A stretch of DNA of 43,914 nt from an uncultured Collinsella sp. (GTDB lineage Bacteria; Actinomycetota; Coriobacteriia; Coriobacteriales; Coriobacteriaceae). Each line of letters opens with the position of its first letter. The stretch's first letter is position 1. The notes under the pieces were generated by a model. The model was not told the DNA's origin. It did no database searches and worked only from the letters and a program-made list of their open reading frames with translations. The stretch lies in NCBI GenBank assembly GCA_902493125.1, contig CABUOF010000007.1, positions 1-43,914 of the forward strand, written 5' to 3'. Made by a program: the position numbers and the translations under genes. Of this stretch, positions 1 to 6,315 are shown in pieces.

Positions 1-7
1 TCTCCCG

Positions 8-26
8 GGGCCGGCCGATCCGGCCC
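8..26. terminator. GC-rich hairpin at the left edge
   Basis: GGGCCGG (8-14) pairs perfectly with CCGGCCC (20-26) across a 5-nt loop. No T-tract follows on the plus strand. It may end a gene lying to the left of the window, which cannot be seen. Confidence 0.25.
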
Positions 27-40
27 TCAGGGTATCGGGT

Positions 41-78
41 TCCCACATTCATCCGCACATGTGCGGATGAATGTGGGA
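41..78. repeat. 38-bp perfect palindrome
   Basis: Positions 41-59 are the exact reverse complement of 60-78 (left arm begins TCCCACATTCATCC). There is no spacer and no T-tract, so a cruciform or a dispersed palindromic element is more likely than a simple terminator. It lies about 60 bp upstream of the trhA promoter. Confidence 0.8.
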
Positions 79-140
79 GGTGTTCGGATAAAGTCGATAA
101 TCAAGGAATGGGTAAACAAAGGGTCACGTATGGTACAAAT

Positions 141-170
141 TTCGCACGTACCCAGACGCTTTGATATAGT
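141..170 (+). promoter_or_regulatory. Predicted promoter of the trhA-like gene
   Basis: An extended -10 (TG at 162-163, TATAGT at 165-170) lies 18 bp downstream of a -35-like TTCGCA (141-146). The expected start of transcription is near 177, giving a leader of about 30 nt that carries the GGAGG at 190-194. Confidence 0.55.
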
Positions 171-205
171 GTTGAGAACTCTTTACGTTGGAGGATGTAA
201 CCGGC

Positions 206-889
206 ATGTCCGATTCGAGCGACAGTTCTAAGCCGCGACCCAAGACTGCGGCCGTTCCACACTACACGGTGGGCGAGGAGATCATGAACTCCGTCACCCA
301 TGGTGTCGGCTGCCTGCTGGGTATCGCGGGCCTGGTGCTCCTGATCGTATTCGCTGCCCTGCGCGGAGGAGGCCCGGCCCACATGGCCGCGGCGATTGTC
401 TATGGTGTCAGCATCATTCTCGAATATCTGGCCTCCACGCTCTATCATGCGATTCAGCCCGCTCGCGCCAAGCGCGTGTTTCGCATCATCGACCACAGTT
501 GCATCTACCTGCTCATAGCCGGCAGCTATACGCCGTTTTGCCTCATCACGCTCGCAAACGACGGCGGCCCTATGCTGTTCTTTGCCGTGTGGGCCATCGC
601 CATCATCGGCATCGCACTCGAGTGCTTTTTGCGCGAGCGTCAGCCGCACTGGGTAAGCGGCTTGGTCTACCTGCTGATGGGCTGGCTTGTCGTCTTTAAA
701 CTGCCCGAGCTCGTGGCGCTGCTGAACCCCGTCGCGCTTGCCCTGCTCGCCGTCGGCGGCGTGTGCTATACCGTGGGTGTGCCGTTCTATATCGCCAAAA
801 ACGTGCGCTATCTGCACAGTGTTTTCCACTTGTGGGTGCTCGCCGGCAGCATCTTCCAGTTCATGGCGGTGATCCTCTTCGTAATCTAG
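206..889 (+). CDS. trhA: Hemolysin III / TrhA (YqfA) family membrane protein
   Basis: This 227-aa integral membrane protein belongs to the HlyIII/TrhA family of the PAQR superfamily, whose bacterial members are linked to membrane-lipid homeostasis; a true haemolytic role is doubtful. About seven hydrophobic segments follow a short polar N-terminus. The family's conserved histidines and aspartate are visible: NSVTHG near residue 30, STLYHA, DHSCIYLLIAGSYTPF, and a C-terminal HSVFHLW. An in-frame TTG at 188 overlaps the ribosome site GGAGG (190-194), so the ATG at 206 is the better start. The gene has its own promoter and is followed by an unremarkable 106-bp gap before the CBS-domain gene. Family assignment is firm; physiological role is inferred. 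Confidence 0.93.
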   Translation: MSDSSDSSKPRPKTAAVPHYTVGEEIMNSVTHGVGCLLGIAGLVLLIVFAALRGGGPAHMAAAIVYGVSIILEYLASTLYHAIQPARAKRVFRIIDHSCIYLLIAGSYTPFCLITLANDGGPMLFFAVWAIAIIGIALECFLRERQPHWVSGLVYLLMGWLVVFKLPELVALLNPVALALLAVGGVCYTVGVPFYIAKNVRYLHSVFHLWVLAGSIFQFMAVILFVI

Positions 890-995
890 CGACCGCGCCC
901 ACGGCCCCGCTCGCACGGGCGCCGGCGCAATTGCCGTATCCGCCATCAACGTTTTACCCTAACGTCCCGAATCTTGGAGGTTCGAGAAACTCCCG

Positions 996-2369
996 ATGGA
1001 CATAACCATCTCCCTTATCACTACCCTCGTCCTGACGCTTATCAACGGCTACTTCTCCATGTCCGAGATGGCTCTCACCACGGCTAAGCGCGCCGTGTTG
1101 GAGCACGATGCCGAGGAGGGCGATAAGCGCGCCGAACGTGCCGTCCAGCTCGCCGCCGACTCCGATCAGCTGTTGGCCACCATCCAGGTCGCCATCACGC
1201 TCGTGGGCTTCGCCTCGTCCGCCGTCGCGTCGACGAGCCTGTCCGACCCGCTTGCCATGTGGCTCATGAGCTTTGGCATCGCGCCGCTCTCTGCCATCGC
1301 GCGCGGCCTGGCGCCGGTCATCATCACCGTCGCCGTCGCCTTTGTGTCCATCGTGATCGGCGAGCTCGTGCCCAAGCGCATCGGTCTGGCCAACGCCGAG
1401 GGCGTATCCAAGCAGGTCGTGGGACCGCTCTCCGTGTTCCAAAAGATCGCCCGCCCGCTCGTGTGGCTGACCGGCGCCTGCTCCGATGGTCTGGCTCGCA
1501 TCCTGCGCATCAAGAGCGCCGACGACCGCCAGAACGTCTCGGAGGAAGAGATCAAGTACATGGTCTCGGAGCAGGACGACCTGCTCGACGAGGAAAAGCG
1601 CATGATCCACGAGATCTTCGACCTGGGCGACACCGTGGCTCGCGAGGTCATGGTCCCGCGCGTGGACACCACCATGTGCGAGGACGACGAGACGGTCGCC
1701 GACGTGCTGTCCACCATGCGCCAGACCGGCTTCAGCCGCATCCCCGTCTATCACGAGGACCCCGACAATGTCGCGGGCATTGCGCACATCAAGGACCTGA
1801 TCCAGCCCGCGCTCGACGGCAAGGGCGACCAGCCCATCGCCGACTTTTTGCGCGACGCCACCTTTGTGCCCGATACCAAGGACATCCTGCCGCTGCTGTC
1901 CGAGATGCAGACCTCGCACGACCAGATCGTGGTCGTCGTGGACGAGTACGGCGGCACGGCCGGCATCATCACCATCGAGGACATCGTCGAGGAGATCGTG
2001 GGCGAAATCGAGGACGAGTTCGACCCCGACAACAAGTACCTCACGCGCCTTTCGCGCCGCGAGTGGCTCGTCGATGGGCGTTTTTCGTGCGATGACGCGA
2101 TTGAGCTTGGTTGGCCGCTCGAGGAAAGCGATGATTATGAGACCATCGCCGGCTGGATTTTGGAGCTTTGCGACTCGGTGCCCGACATCGGAGAGGTGTT
2201 TGAGGTCGCAGGGTACAAATTCAAGGTACAGTCGATGCGTGGCCAGCGCATCTCGCTCATTCGCGTGATCGCTCCGGCCGAAACCGATAAGAAGGATTCC
2301 GAGTCCTCGGCAGAGAAGCCGGCGGCGTCGGGCGCGGGTTCTGCGGACCCGCACGACGGCGACGAGTAG
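996..2369 (+). CDS. DUF21/CBS-pair/CorC_HlyC-domain membrane protein
   Basis: The 457-aa protein has the standard order of the CorC/YtfL/CNNM-like family. An N-terminal DUF21 transmembrane domain (about 1-185, starting with a membrane helix and the motif NGYFSMSEMALTTAKR) is followed by a linker ending EVMVPRVD, a CBS pair (about 205-330, with VVVDEYGGTAGIITIEDIVEEIVG), and a C-terminal CorC_HlyC domain (about 345-430). Relatives act in Mg2+ (or Co2+) export or resistance. The last 30 residues are a low-complexity polar tail. GGAGG at 977-981 serves the ATG at 996. The next gene begins 24 bp after the stop, so the two are probably cotranscribed. It is one of four Mg2+-related genes in the window. 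Confidence 0.92.
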   Translation: MDITISLITTLVLTLINGYFSMSEMALTTAKRAVLEHDAEEGDKRAERAVQLAADSDQLLATIQVAITLVGFASSAVASTSLSDPLAMWLMSFGIAPLSAIARGLAPVIITVAVAFVSIVIGELVPKRIGLANAEGVSKQVVGPLSVFQKIARPLVWLTGACSDGLARILRIKSADDRQNVSEEEIKYMVSEQDDLLDEEKRMIHEIFDLGDTVAREVMVPRVDTTMCEDDETVADVLSTMRQTGFSRIPVYHEDPDNVAGIAHIKDLIQPALDGKGDQPIADFLRDATFVPDTKDILPLLSEMQTSHDQIVVVVDEYGGTAGIITIEDIVEEIVGEIEDEFDPDNKYLTRLSRREWLVDGRFSCDDAIELGWPLEESDDYETIAGWILELCDSVPDIGEVFEVAGYKFKVQSMRGQRISLIRVIAPAETDKKDSESSAEKPAASGAGSADPHDGDE

Positions 2370-2393
2370 GGCAAGGAAGAGTAGGGGAGAGTT

Positions 2394-3227
2394 ATGGCAG
2401 GCCTGTTCAACATCCTTAAGGTCACCGTCAGCGAGGACAAGATTTGCGCGCACGTGCTGGTGAACCCCGGCATGCCGCTCATGACCTCGGAGGATATCGA
2501 GGCCACGGCGCGCGTGTACTACCTGGTGCCCGCGATTGCCAAGCACCTGTGCCTGGGCGATTCGGGTCGCGAGTTCCAGGACTGCATGGGCCAGACCGAG
2601 CTTTGCCACCTGCTGGAGCACGTGACGGTCGAGCTCATGAACGAGACCGGTCTTGCCGGCAGCATCTCGTGCGGTCGCACGCGCGTGAGCGAGCATGACG
2701 AGCGTGTCTTTGAGGTTGAGCTTTCGTGTCCCGATGACGCGTTGGCCATCGGCGCGCTGTCGTCGGCGACCTTTATGATGGATTGGGCGTACCTGCACGC
2801 CGACCAGCCGGCCCCCGACGTGGAAGGCACGGTCGCTGGCCTGCGCAACCTGGTGCTGGGCATGCGTGCCGAGGCCGAGGGCAAGGACCCGCACGAGGCC
2901 GTTGCCGCTGCGAACGGCGAGGACGTGGCCGAGGATGCGCCCGAGGGCGACGCTCCTGCCGACGCCGACACTGAACCTGTTGCCGAGGCGCCTGCCGAGC
3001 CCGAGTCTGCGGAGCCCCAAGGCGTCCCGAGCTTTGACGACGAGCCGCAGATGCCAATCGATACCGAGGGTGCGGTCGCCGAGAACCACGAGGCCCCCGC
3101 GGCCGTCTTTGGCGGTGCGGCAACGGCCCCGTCCGGCTCGGCGCACGAGGGCAACCTGCCGCTCGTCGATGGCGCCGGCGAGAACCCGGCCGCCACGGTG
3201 GCCATGCCTGCCCTGCCGCAGGAGTAG
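2394..3227 (+). CDS. Stand-alone cyanophycin-synthetase N-domain-like protein with acidic tail
   Basis: Residues 1-165 of this 277-aa protein form a compact domain. The stretch CHLLEHVTVELMNETGL, then GRTR, then VFEVELS matches in order and spacing the conserved core of the N-terminal domain of cyanophycin synthetase CphA (HIVEHVALELQ..G..GFGRTR..VYNVVFEY, recalled from family knowledge). The upstream LVPAIAKHLC also resembles the CphA segment LPSLEEHYC. The ATP-grasp and Mur-ligase domains of CphA are absent. After about residue 165 the protein becomes a disordered, acidic Ala/Glu/Pro-rich tail. GGGGAGAG at 2384-2391 sits just upstream of the ATG, and the gene follows the CorC-type gene in an apparent operon. 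Homology is by eye; function is unknown. Confidence 0.8.
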   Translation: MAGLFNILKVTVSEDKICAHVLVNPGMPLMTSEDIEATARVYYLVPAIAKHLCLGDSGREFQDCMGQTELCHLLEHVTVELMNETGLAGSISCGRTRVSEHDERVFEVELSCPDDALAIGALSSATFMMDWAYLHADQPAPDVEGTVAGLRNLVLGMRAEAEGKDPHEAVAAANGEDVAEDAPEGDAPADADTEPVAEAPAEPESAEPQGVPSFDDEPQMPIDTEGAVAENHEAPAAVFGGAATAPSGSAHEGNLPLVDGAGENPAATVAMPALPQE

Positions 3228-3306
3228 GCTCACTCGCTTATCACCATTATGTACCTGCGCTTTTACCGTATACAGATGAGCGCGACGGCAAGTGTTGCGC
3301 TGCGGG

Positions 3307-3312
3307 TATAAT
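3307..3312 (+). promoter_or_regulatory. -10 element TATAAT before the YtxH gene
   Basis: A perfect TATAAT lies 46 bp upstream of the YtxH start. The -35 position (3284-3289, GACGGC) is poor, so the promoter may rely on an activator or the surrounding G-rich sequence. The 3228-3306 stretch shows nothing else. Confidence 0.5.
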
Positions 3313-3363
3313 GGACAGCATTCAAACGGTGGGCATCGAGGTGCCCGCAGGAGAGGAATGATC

Positions 3364-3753
3364 ATGGGAAAGACTTTCAGCTTTGTCTCCGGTGCGCTCT
3401 TTGGTGCTGCCGCCGGCGCTATCATCGGCGTTGCTCTGGCCCCGCGCTCGGGTGCCGAGACCCGCGCCATGGCCGCCGATATCGCCAATGACGCCTGGGA
3501 CAACATGCGTGACACCTACGAGCACAGTGCCGAGGAGGCTCGTGCCGCGGTCAGCGACTTTGGTCCGATGGTCGATGCCAAGACCGATGACCTGCGCGCC
3601 AAGGTCGACCTGGCCCGCGAGCGCATGGACCAGCTTCGCGAGCAGCTCAACGACGCCATCTCGGGCGGCAACGTGACGCCCGCTGCCGACGTCGTAGTCG
3701 AGAACGTCGCCGAGGCCGACACCGAGGCCACGGAGCCCTCGACCGAGGCATAA
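3364..3753 (+). CDS. YtxH domain-containing small protein
   Basis: The 129-aa product starts with a single glycine/alanine-rich hydrophobic segment (about 5-27, SGALFGAAAGAIIGVALAPRSG) followed by a helical, highly charged region, the pattern of YtxH-family general-stress proteins. The APRSG motif right after the membrane segment is typical. Residues 30-105 look like an amphipathic helix or coiled coil; the last 25 residues are acidic and disordered. ATGs at 3358 and 3364 are both in frame; AGGAGAGG (3349-3356) is too close to the first, so 3364 is chosen. The stop codon overlaps the next start (TAATG), indicating translational coupling to the PRC-barrel gene. Confidence 0.87.
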   Translation: MGKTFSFVSGALFGAAAGAIIGVALAPRSGAETRAMAADIANDAWDNMRDTYEHSAEEARAAVSDFGPMVDAKTDDLRAKVDLARERMDQLREQLNDAISGGNVTPAADVVVENVAEADTEATEPSTEA

Positions 3754-4508
3754 TGCGCGCAGGGGATTTTGTCGGCGTCAAGGTTTATCGTAAGCCTGCC
3801 GAAGACAAGCGCACCAAAAAGGACGGCACGCCGCGCAGCCCTAAAAAGCTCGGCAAGATTCACTTTCCCGTCTTTACCCCGGGCGGCACGCGCGTGGTGG
3901 GCTTTATGGTCCGCCAGTCCGATATCGCAGGCATGATCGAGCGCCCCGACCGCTTTGTGGCGCTCGATGCCATCGGCGTCTATGAGGGCGCCGTCGCGGT
4001 CGACGACGTCAAAGGCACCTACGATGCCGCCGCGGCCAAGCGCCTCGATATCAACCTGGACGATTGCATCATCTGGGTTGGCATGGACGTGCGCACGGAA
4101 TCGGGCGATGTCGTGGGCTACTGCTCGGACGTTGAGTTCAAGCCGCGTTCGGGTATTGTGCAGATGTTCTACGTGACCGCCGGTGCCGCTTCGAGCGTGC
4201 TGGTGGGCGACACGCAGGTGCCGCCGACGATGCTGCGCGGCTACGAGAACGGCGCGATGATTGTCTCGGACGAGGTCAAGGCGCTCGGATATTCGGGCGG
4301 CGCGGCCGCCAAGGCTGCCGAGGCCAGTGTCGTGGTGGGCGATAAGGTCAAGAAGGGCGCCAAGGTGCTCGATGACAAGGGATCGGTCGCCGTGGACAAG
4401 GGCAGCCGCGCACTGGGCAAGCAGCTCGGCAAAACGCGCGGTATGTTCAAGGCCTTTAAGGACGAATATCAAAAGGCGAGCGGGGGCTCGTCAAAAGCTA
4501 GCAAATAG
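3753..4508 (+). CDS. PRC-barrel domain protein
   Basis: The 251-aa cytoplasmic protein has two beta-rich PRC-barrel-like stretches: residues 25-90 (GKIHFPVFTPGGTRVVGFMV, then FVALDAIGVYEGAVAVDD) and 95-165 (LDDCIIWVGMDVRTESGDVVGYCSDVEFKP, then GIVQMFYV). A lysine-rich tail (about 195-251) follows. PRC barrels occur as protein- or ligand-binding modules, and a PRC-like domain also seems to head the MgtE-like protein at 6316. The start overlaps the YtxH stop by one base, and a strong hairpin follows the stop, so the two genes form a short unit. Function unknown. Confidence 0.8.
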   Translation: MRAGDFVGVKVYRKPAEDKRTKKDGTPRSPKKLGKIHFPVFTPGGTRVVGFMVRQSDIAGMIERPDRFVALDAIGVYEGAVAVDDVKGTYDAAAAKRLDINLDDCIIWVGMDVRTESGDVVGYCSDVEFKPRSGIVQMFYVTAGAASSVLVGDTQVPPTMLRGYENGAMIVSDEVKALGYSGGAAAKAAEASVVVGDKVKKGAKVLDDKGSVAVDKGSRALGKQLGKTRGMFKAFKDEYQKASGGSSKASK

Positions 4509-4529
4509 CGACGTACCAAATGATGGGAG

Positions 4530-4566
4530 GCGAGCCGGAGACATGTTGCTCCGGCTCGCTGTGTTT
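4530..4566 (+). terminator. Hairpin terminator after the PRC-barrel gene
   Basis: GCGAGCCGGAG (4530-4540) and CTCCGGCTCGC (4549-4559) form a perfect 11-bp stem with an 8-nt loop, followed by TGTGTTT. The T-tract is weak but position and stem strength fit a terminator. Confidence 0.7.
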
Positions 4567-4580
4567 ATGGGGGAGGGCAC

Positions 4581-5987
4581 ATGCGCCAAAACGGATCTAA
4601 CTTAAACGGGCGCTCGGGTGCGCGACCGACGGCGCGCCGCGACCTGGGGCAGCTGCCCAGCGGTCAGCGTCGACGCCGCCGTAAGCCCGGCGCGATGTAC
4701 CTCAACCATAGCCGTGGGTTTAGCGATCGCAGCGCGCGCATCGGCAACGGGCGCTCGCCGCGCCGACCGTCCCGCCTGCCCTATGCGCTCATCGCCGTGG
4801 GTTGCGCGCTCGTGCTGTTTATCGCTGCCGTCGTGGGCTACGTCAACCGCAGTGTGGACGTGGAACTCAACGGGCAAAAGACCGCGGTGCGCGTGGGCTC
4901 TACGTTGCAGAATCTTATCGACGATCAAAGCCTGACCGAAACGTACGATGCCGGCGACCTGCTGGCCGTCGACGACAGCGTGCTCAAGCGCCATGGCGGC
5001 GAAAAGCTGTCGGTGAAGGTCGACGGCAAGCGTATGAAGCAGGGCAAATGGGATAGTCGCGAGCTTACGGGTGGCGAGAAGGTGACGGTCAAGGACGGCC
5101 GCAACGTGTACGAAAAGCACGAGGTCCAGGCCACGACTATCGAGCCAAAGCTTAAGGTCGAGGGCACGGGTGCCATTGAGTATGTCAAAACCTGGGGCGT
5201 TCAGGGCCGCTCCGAGGTATGGGTCGGCGAGCAGTCGGGCAAGACGCAGGACCGCGGCGAGGTCGTGCCCGCCACCGACTGCGTGGTCGAGTGCGCAAGC
5301 GTGGCGCCCAAGGGCAACGAAAAGTACGTGGCCCTGACATTTGACGAGGGTCCGAGCGGCGCGACCAAGCAGATCTTGCAGGTGCTCAAGGAAAAGGGCG
5401 TCACGGCGACATTCTTCCTTTCGGGCGATGCGGCCGAGGCCTCGCCCACTATCGCCAAAGCGATTGTCGATGCCGGGTGCGAGGTCGGCTCCAACAGCTA
5501 CAGCGATGATTCGCTCAAGGGCGAGGATCGCGAGACGGTGCGCAAGCAGATCACAAAGGGCACCGAAGCGATTAAGTCGGCGACCGGCGTCGAGACGATG
5601 TTGCTGCGTGCCCCCTACGCCGCGTTTGACGAGCAAAACTGGATCGACTCGATGGACCTGGTGTCCGCCGTGGTTTCGTGGAATATTGACTCGGGCGACT
5701 GGCTGCTCAACGGCGCCGACGAGCAAGTGTCGACCGTGCTCGACTCGATGACGCCGGGCAATATTGTGCTGCTCACCGATAGCGATGAGTGCGCCGAGCA
5801 GACGCTCGAGGCGCTGCCGCAGATTATCGACGGCCTCATTGCCGACGGCTACAAGATCGTGACGCTCAGCGACCTGGTCAAGACGGACACGTCGCTGAGC
5901 AAAAAGCTCACCTCGCTGACGAAGGTCACCATGCCCAAGGATGCCGTGTTCCCCCAACTTGCCGAGGACGACGACACCACAGAGTAG
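4581..5987 (+). CDS. Membrane-anchored NodB-fold (polysaccharide deacetylase-like) protein, probably inactive
   Basis: The 468-aa protein has an Arg-rich cytoplasmic N-terminus (1-65), one membrane helix (about 67-91), a short ubiquitin-like repeat of the DUF348/YabE type (VELNGQKTAVRVGSTL, about 93-125), and a C-terminal NodB fold (about 250-455). The fold is recognisable: VALTFDEGPSG, ATFFLSGD, LLRAPY, DSGDW, and a final GYKIVTLSDL. The metal and catalytic residues are changed: the second Asp of TFDDGP is Glu256, the NHTYSHP motif reads SNSYSDD (Asn305 and Asp309 replace the two His), and the LHD His is Thr399. Peptidoglycan or polysaccharide deacetylation is therefore unlikely; a binding or scaffolding role outside the membrane is possible. 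GGGAGGG sits ahead of the ATG. Confidence 0.85.
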   Translation: MRQNGSNLNGRSGARPTARRDLGQLPSGQRRRRRKPGAMYLNHSRGFSDRSARIGNGRSPRRPSRLPYALIAVGCALVLFIAAVVGYVNRSVDVELNGQKTAVRVGSTLQNLIDDQSLTETYDAGDLLAVDDSVLKRHGGEKLSVKVDGKRMKQGKWDSRELTGGEKVTVKDGRNVYEKHEVQATTIEPKLKVEGTGAIEYVKTWGVQGRSEVWVGEQSGKTQDRGEVVPATDCVVECASVAPKGNEKYVALTFDEGPSGATKQILQVLKEKGVTATFFLSGDAAEASPTIAKAIVDAGCEVGSNSYSDDSLKGEDRETVRKQITKGTEAIKSATGVETMLLRAPYAAFDEQNWIDSMDLVSAVVSWNIDSGDWLLNGADEQVSTVLDSMTPGNIVLLTDSDECAEQTLEALPQIIDGLIADGYKIVTLSDLVKTDTSLSKKLTSLTKVTMPKDAVFPQLAEDDDTTE

Positions 5988-5997
5988 TTATTGGGTA

Positions 5998-6022
5998 GTC
6001 ATTTAAGAACGTCCCCAATGGC
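5998..6022. repeat. Dispersed GGGGAC intergenic repeat (copy A)
   Basis: The reverse complement reads GCCATTGGGGACGTTCTTAA followed by ATGAC. It closely matches the repeats at 33773-33805 and 40445-40494. Confidence 0.55.
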
Positions 6023-6098
6023 TATGTCACGGATACGTCAGCGTTTGGTATGCCTGCAATGTGCAGCGCATAAATTCGATGCCGCAGGGCGATGCTGA

Positions 6099-6107
6099 TG
6101 CTATAGT
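6099..6107 (+). promoter_or_regulatory. Extended -10 promoter of the Mg2+ transport operon
   Basis: TGCTATAGT gives a perfect extended -10 (TG at 6099-6100, TATAGT at 6102-6107). No good -35 is visible, which is tolerated for extended -10 promoters. Transcription would start near 6114, leaving a leader of about 200 nt. Confidence 0.5.
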
Positions 6108-6113
6108 TACTGC

Positions 6114-6315
6114 GGTTAATGAGGGTCAAGAGAAAGGTTACAGGTGAAATCCAAACCTCGACCATACAGTCGATGACCCCATGCAGGTGCTTTTTGCGCA
6201 TGCACGGGGTGTAAGCGTCGAGCGGCGCGCCGCCCGCGCATGCGTATACATATCCAGAAGCCCCCGGACGCCGCACGCGCGGCCGCGTCCGGAGGAATAA
6301 TGATGGGGAGCACCA
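6114..6315 (+). promoter_or_regulatory. Structured 5' leader with two alternative pairings (candidate riboswitch)
   Basis: GGGTCA (6123-6128) can pair with TGACCC (6174-6179), enclosing AGGTT (6135-6139) paired with AACCT (6154-6158). The same ACCCC also pairs in a competing long hairpin: ACCCCATGCA (6176-6185) with TGCACGGGGT (6201-6210, one mismatch), extended by TCGATG (6170-6175) with CGTCGA (6216-6221). The two folds exclude each other, as in metabolite- or metal-sensing leaders. I could not fit the M-box consensus beyond a shared CCATACAGT near its 3' side. The position before Mg2+ transport genes is suggestive only. Confidence 0.4.
6264..6295 (+). promoter_or_regulatory. Hairpin touching a Shine-Dalgarno sequence
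   Basis: CCGGACGC (6264-6271) pairs perfectly with GCGTCCGG (6285-6292). The 3' arm overlaps the first bases of the ribosome site GGAGG (6291-6295). That site serves ATG 6300, which opens a 10-codon reading frame (MMGSTIELSE) ending at TGA 6330-6332, inside the MgtE-like gene. Confidence 0.45.

Noticed and set aside
954..3515. 853-aa open frame on the minus strand opposite the CBS and CphA-N-like genes
   Set aside because: Its translation is His/Arg/Gly-rich low-complexity sequence with no domain. It is the antisense shadow of GC-biased genes on the plus strand.
6114..6315. Assigning the leader as an M-box (ykoK) riboswitch
   Set aside because: Only short fragments (for example CCATACAGT) agree with the consensus as I remember it; the first conserved block is not matched, so I leave it as an unnamed structured leader.
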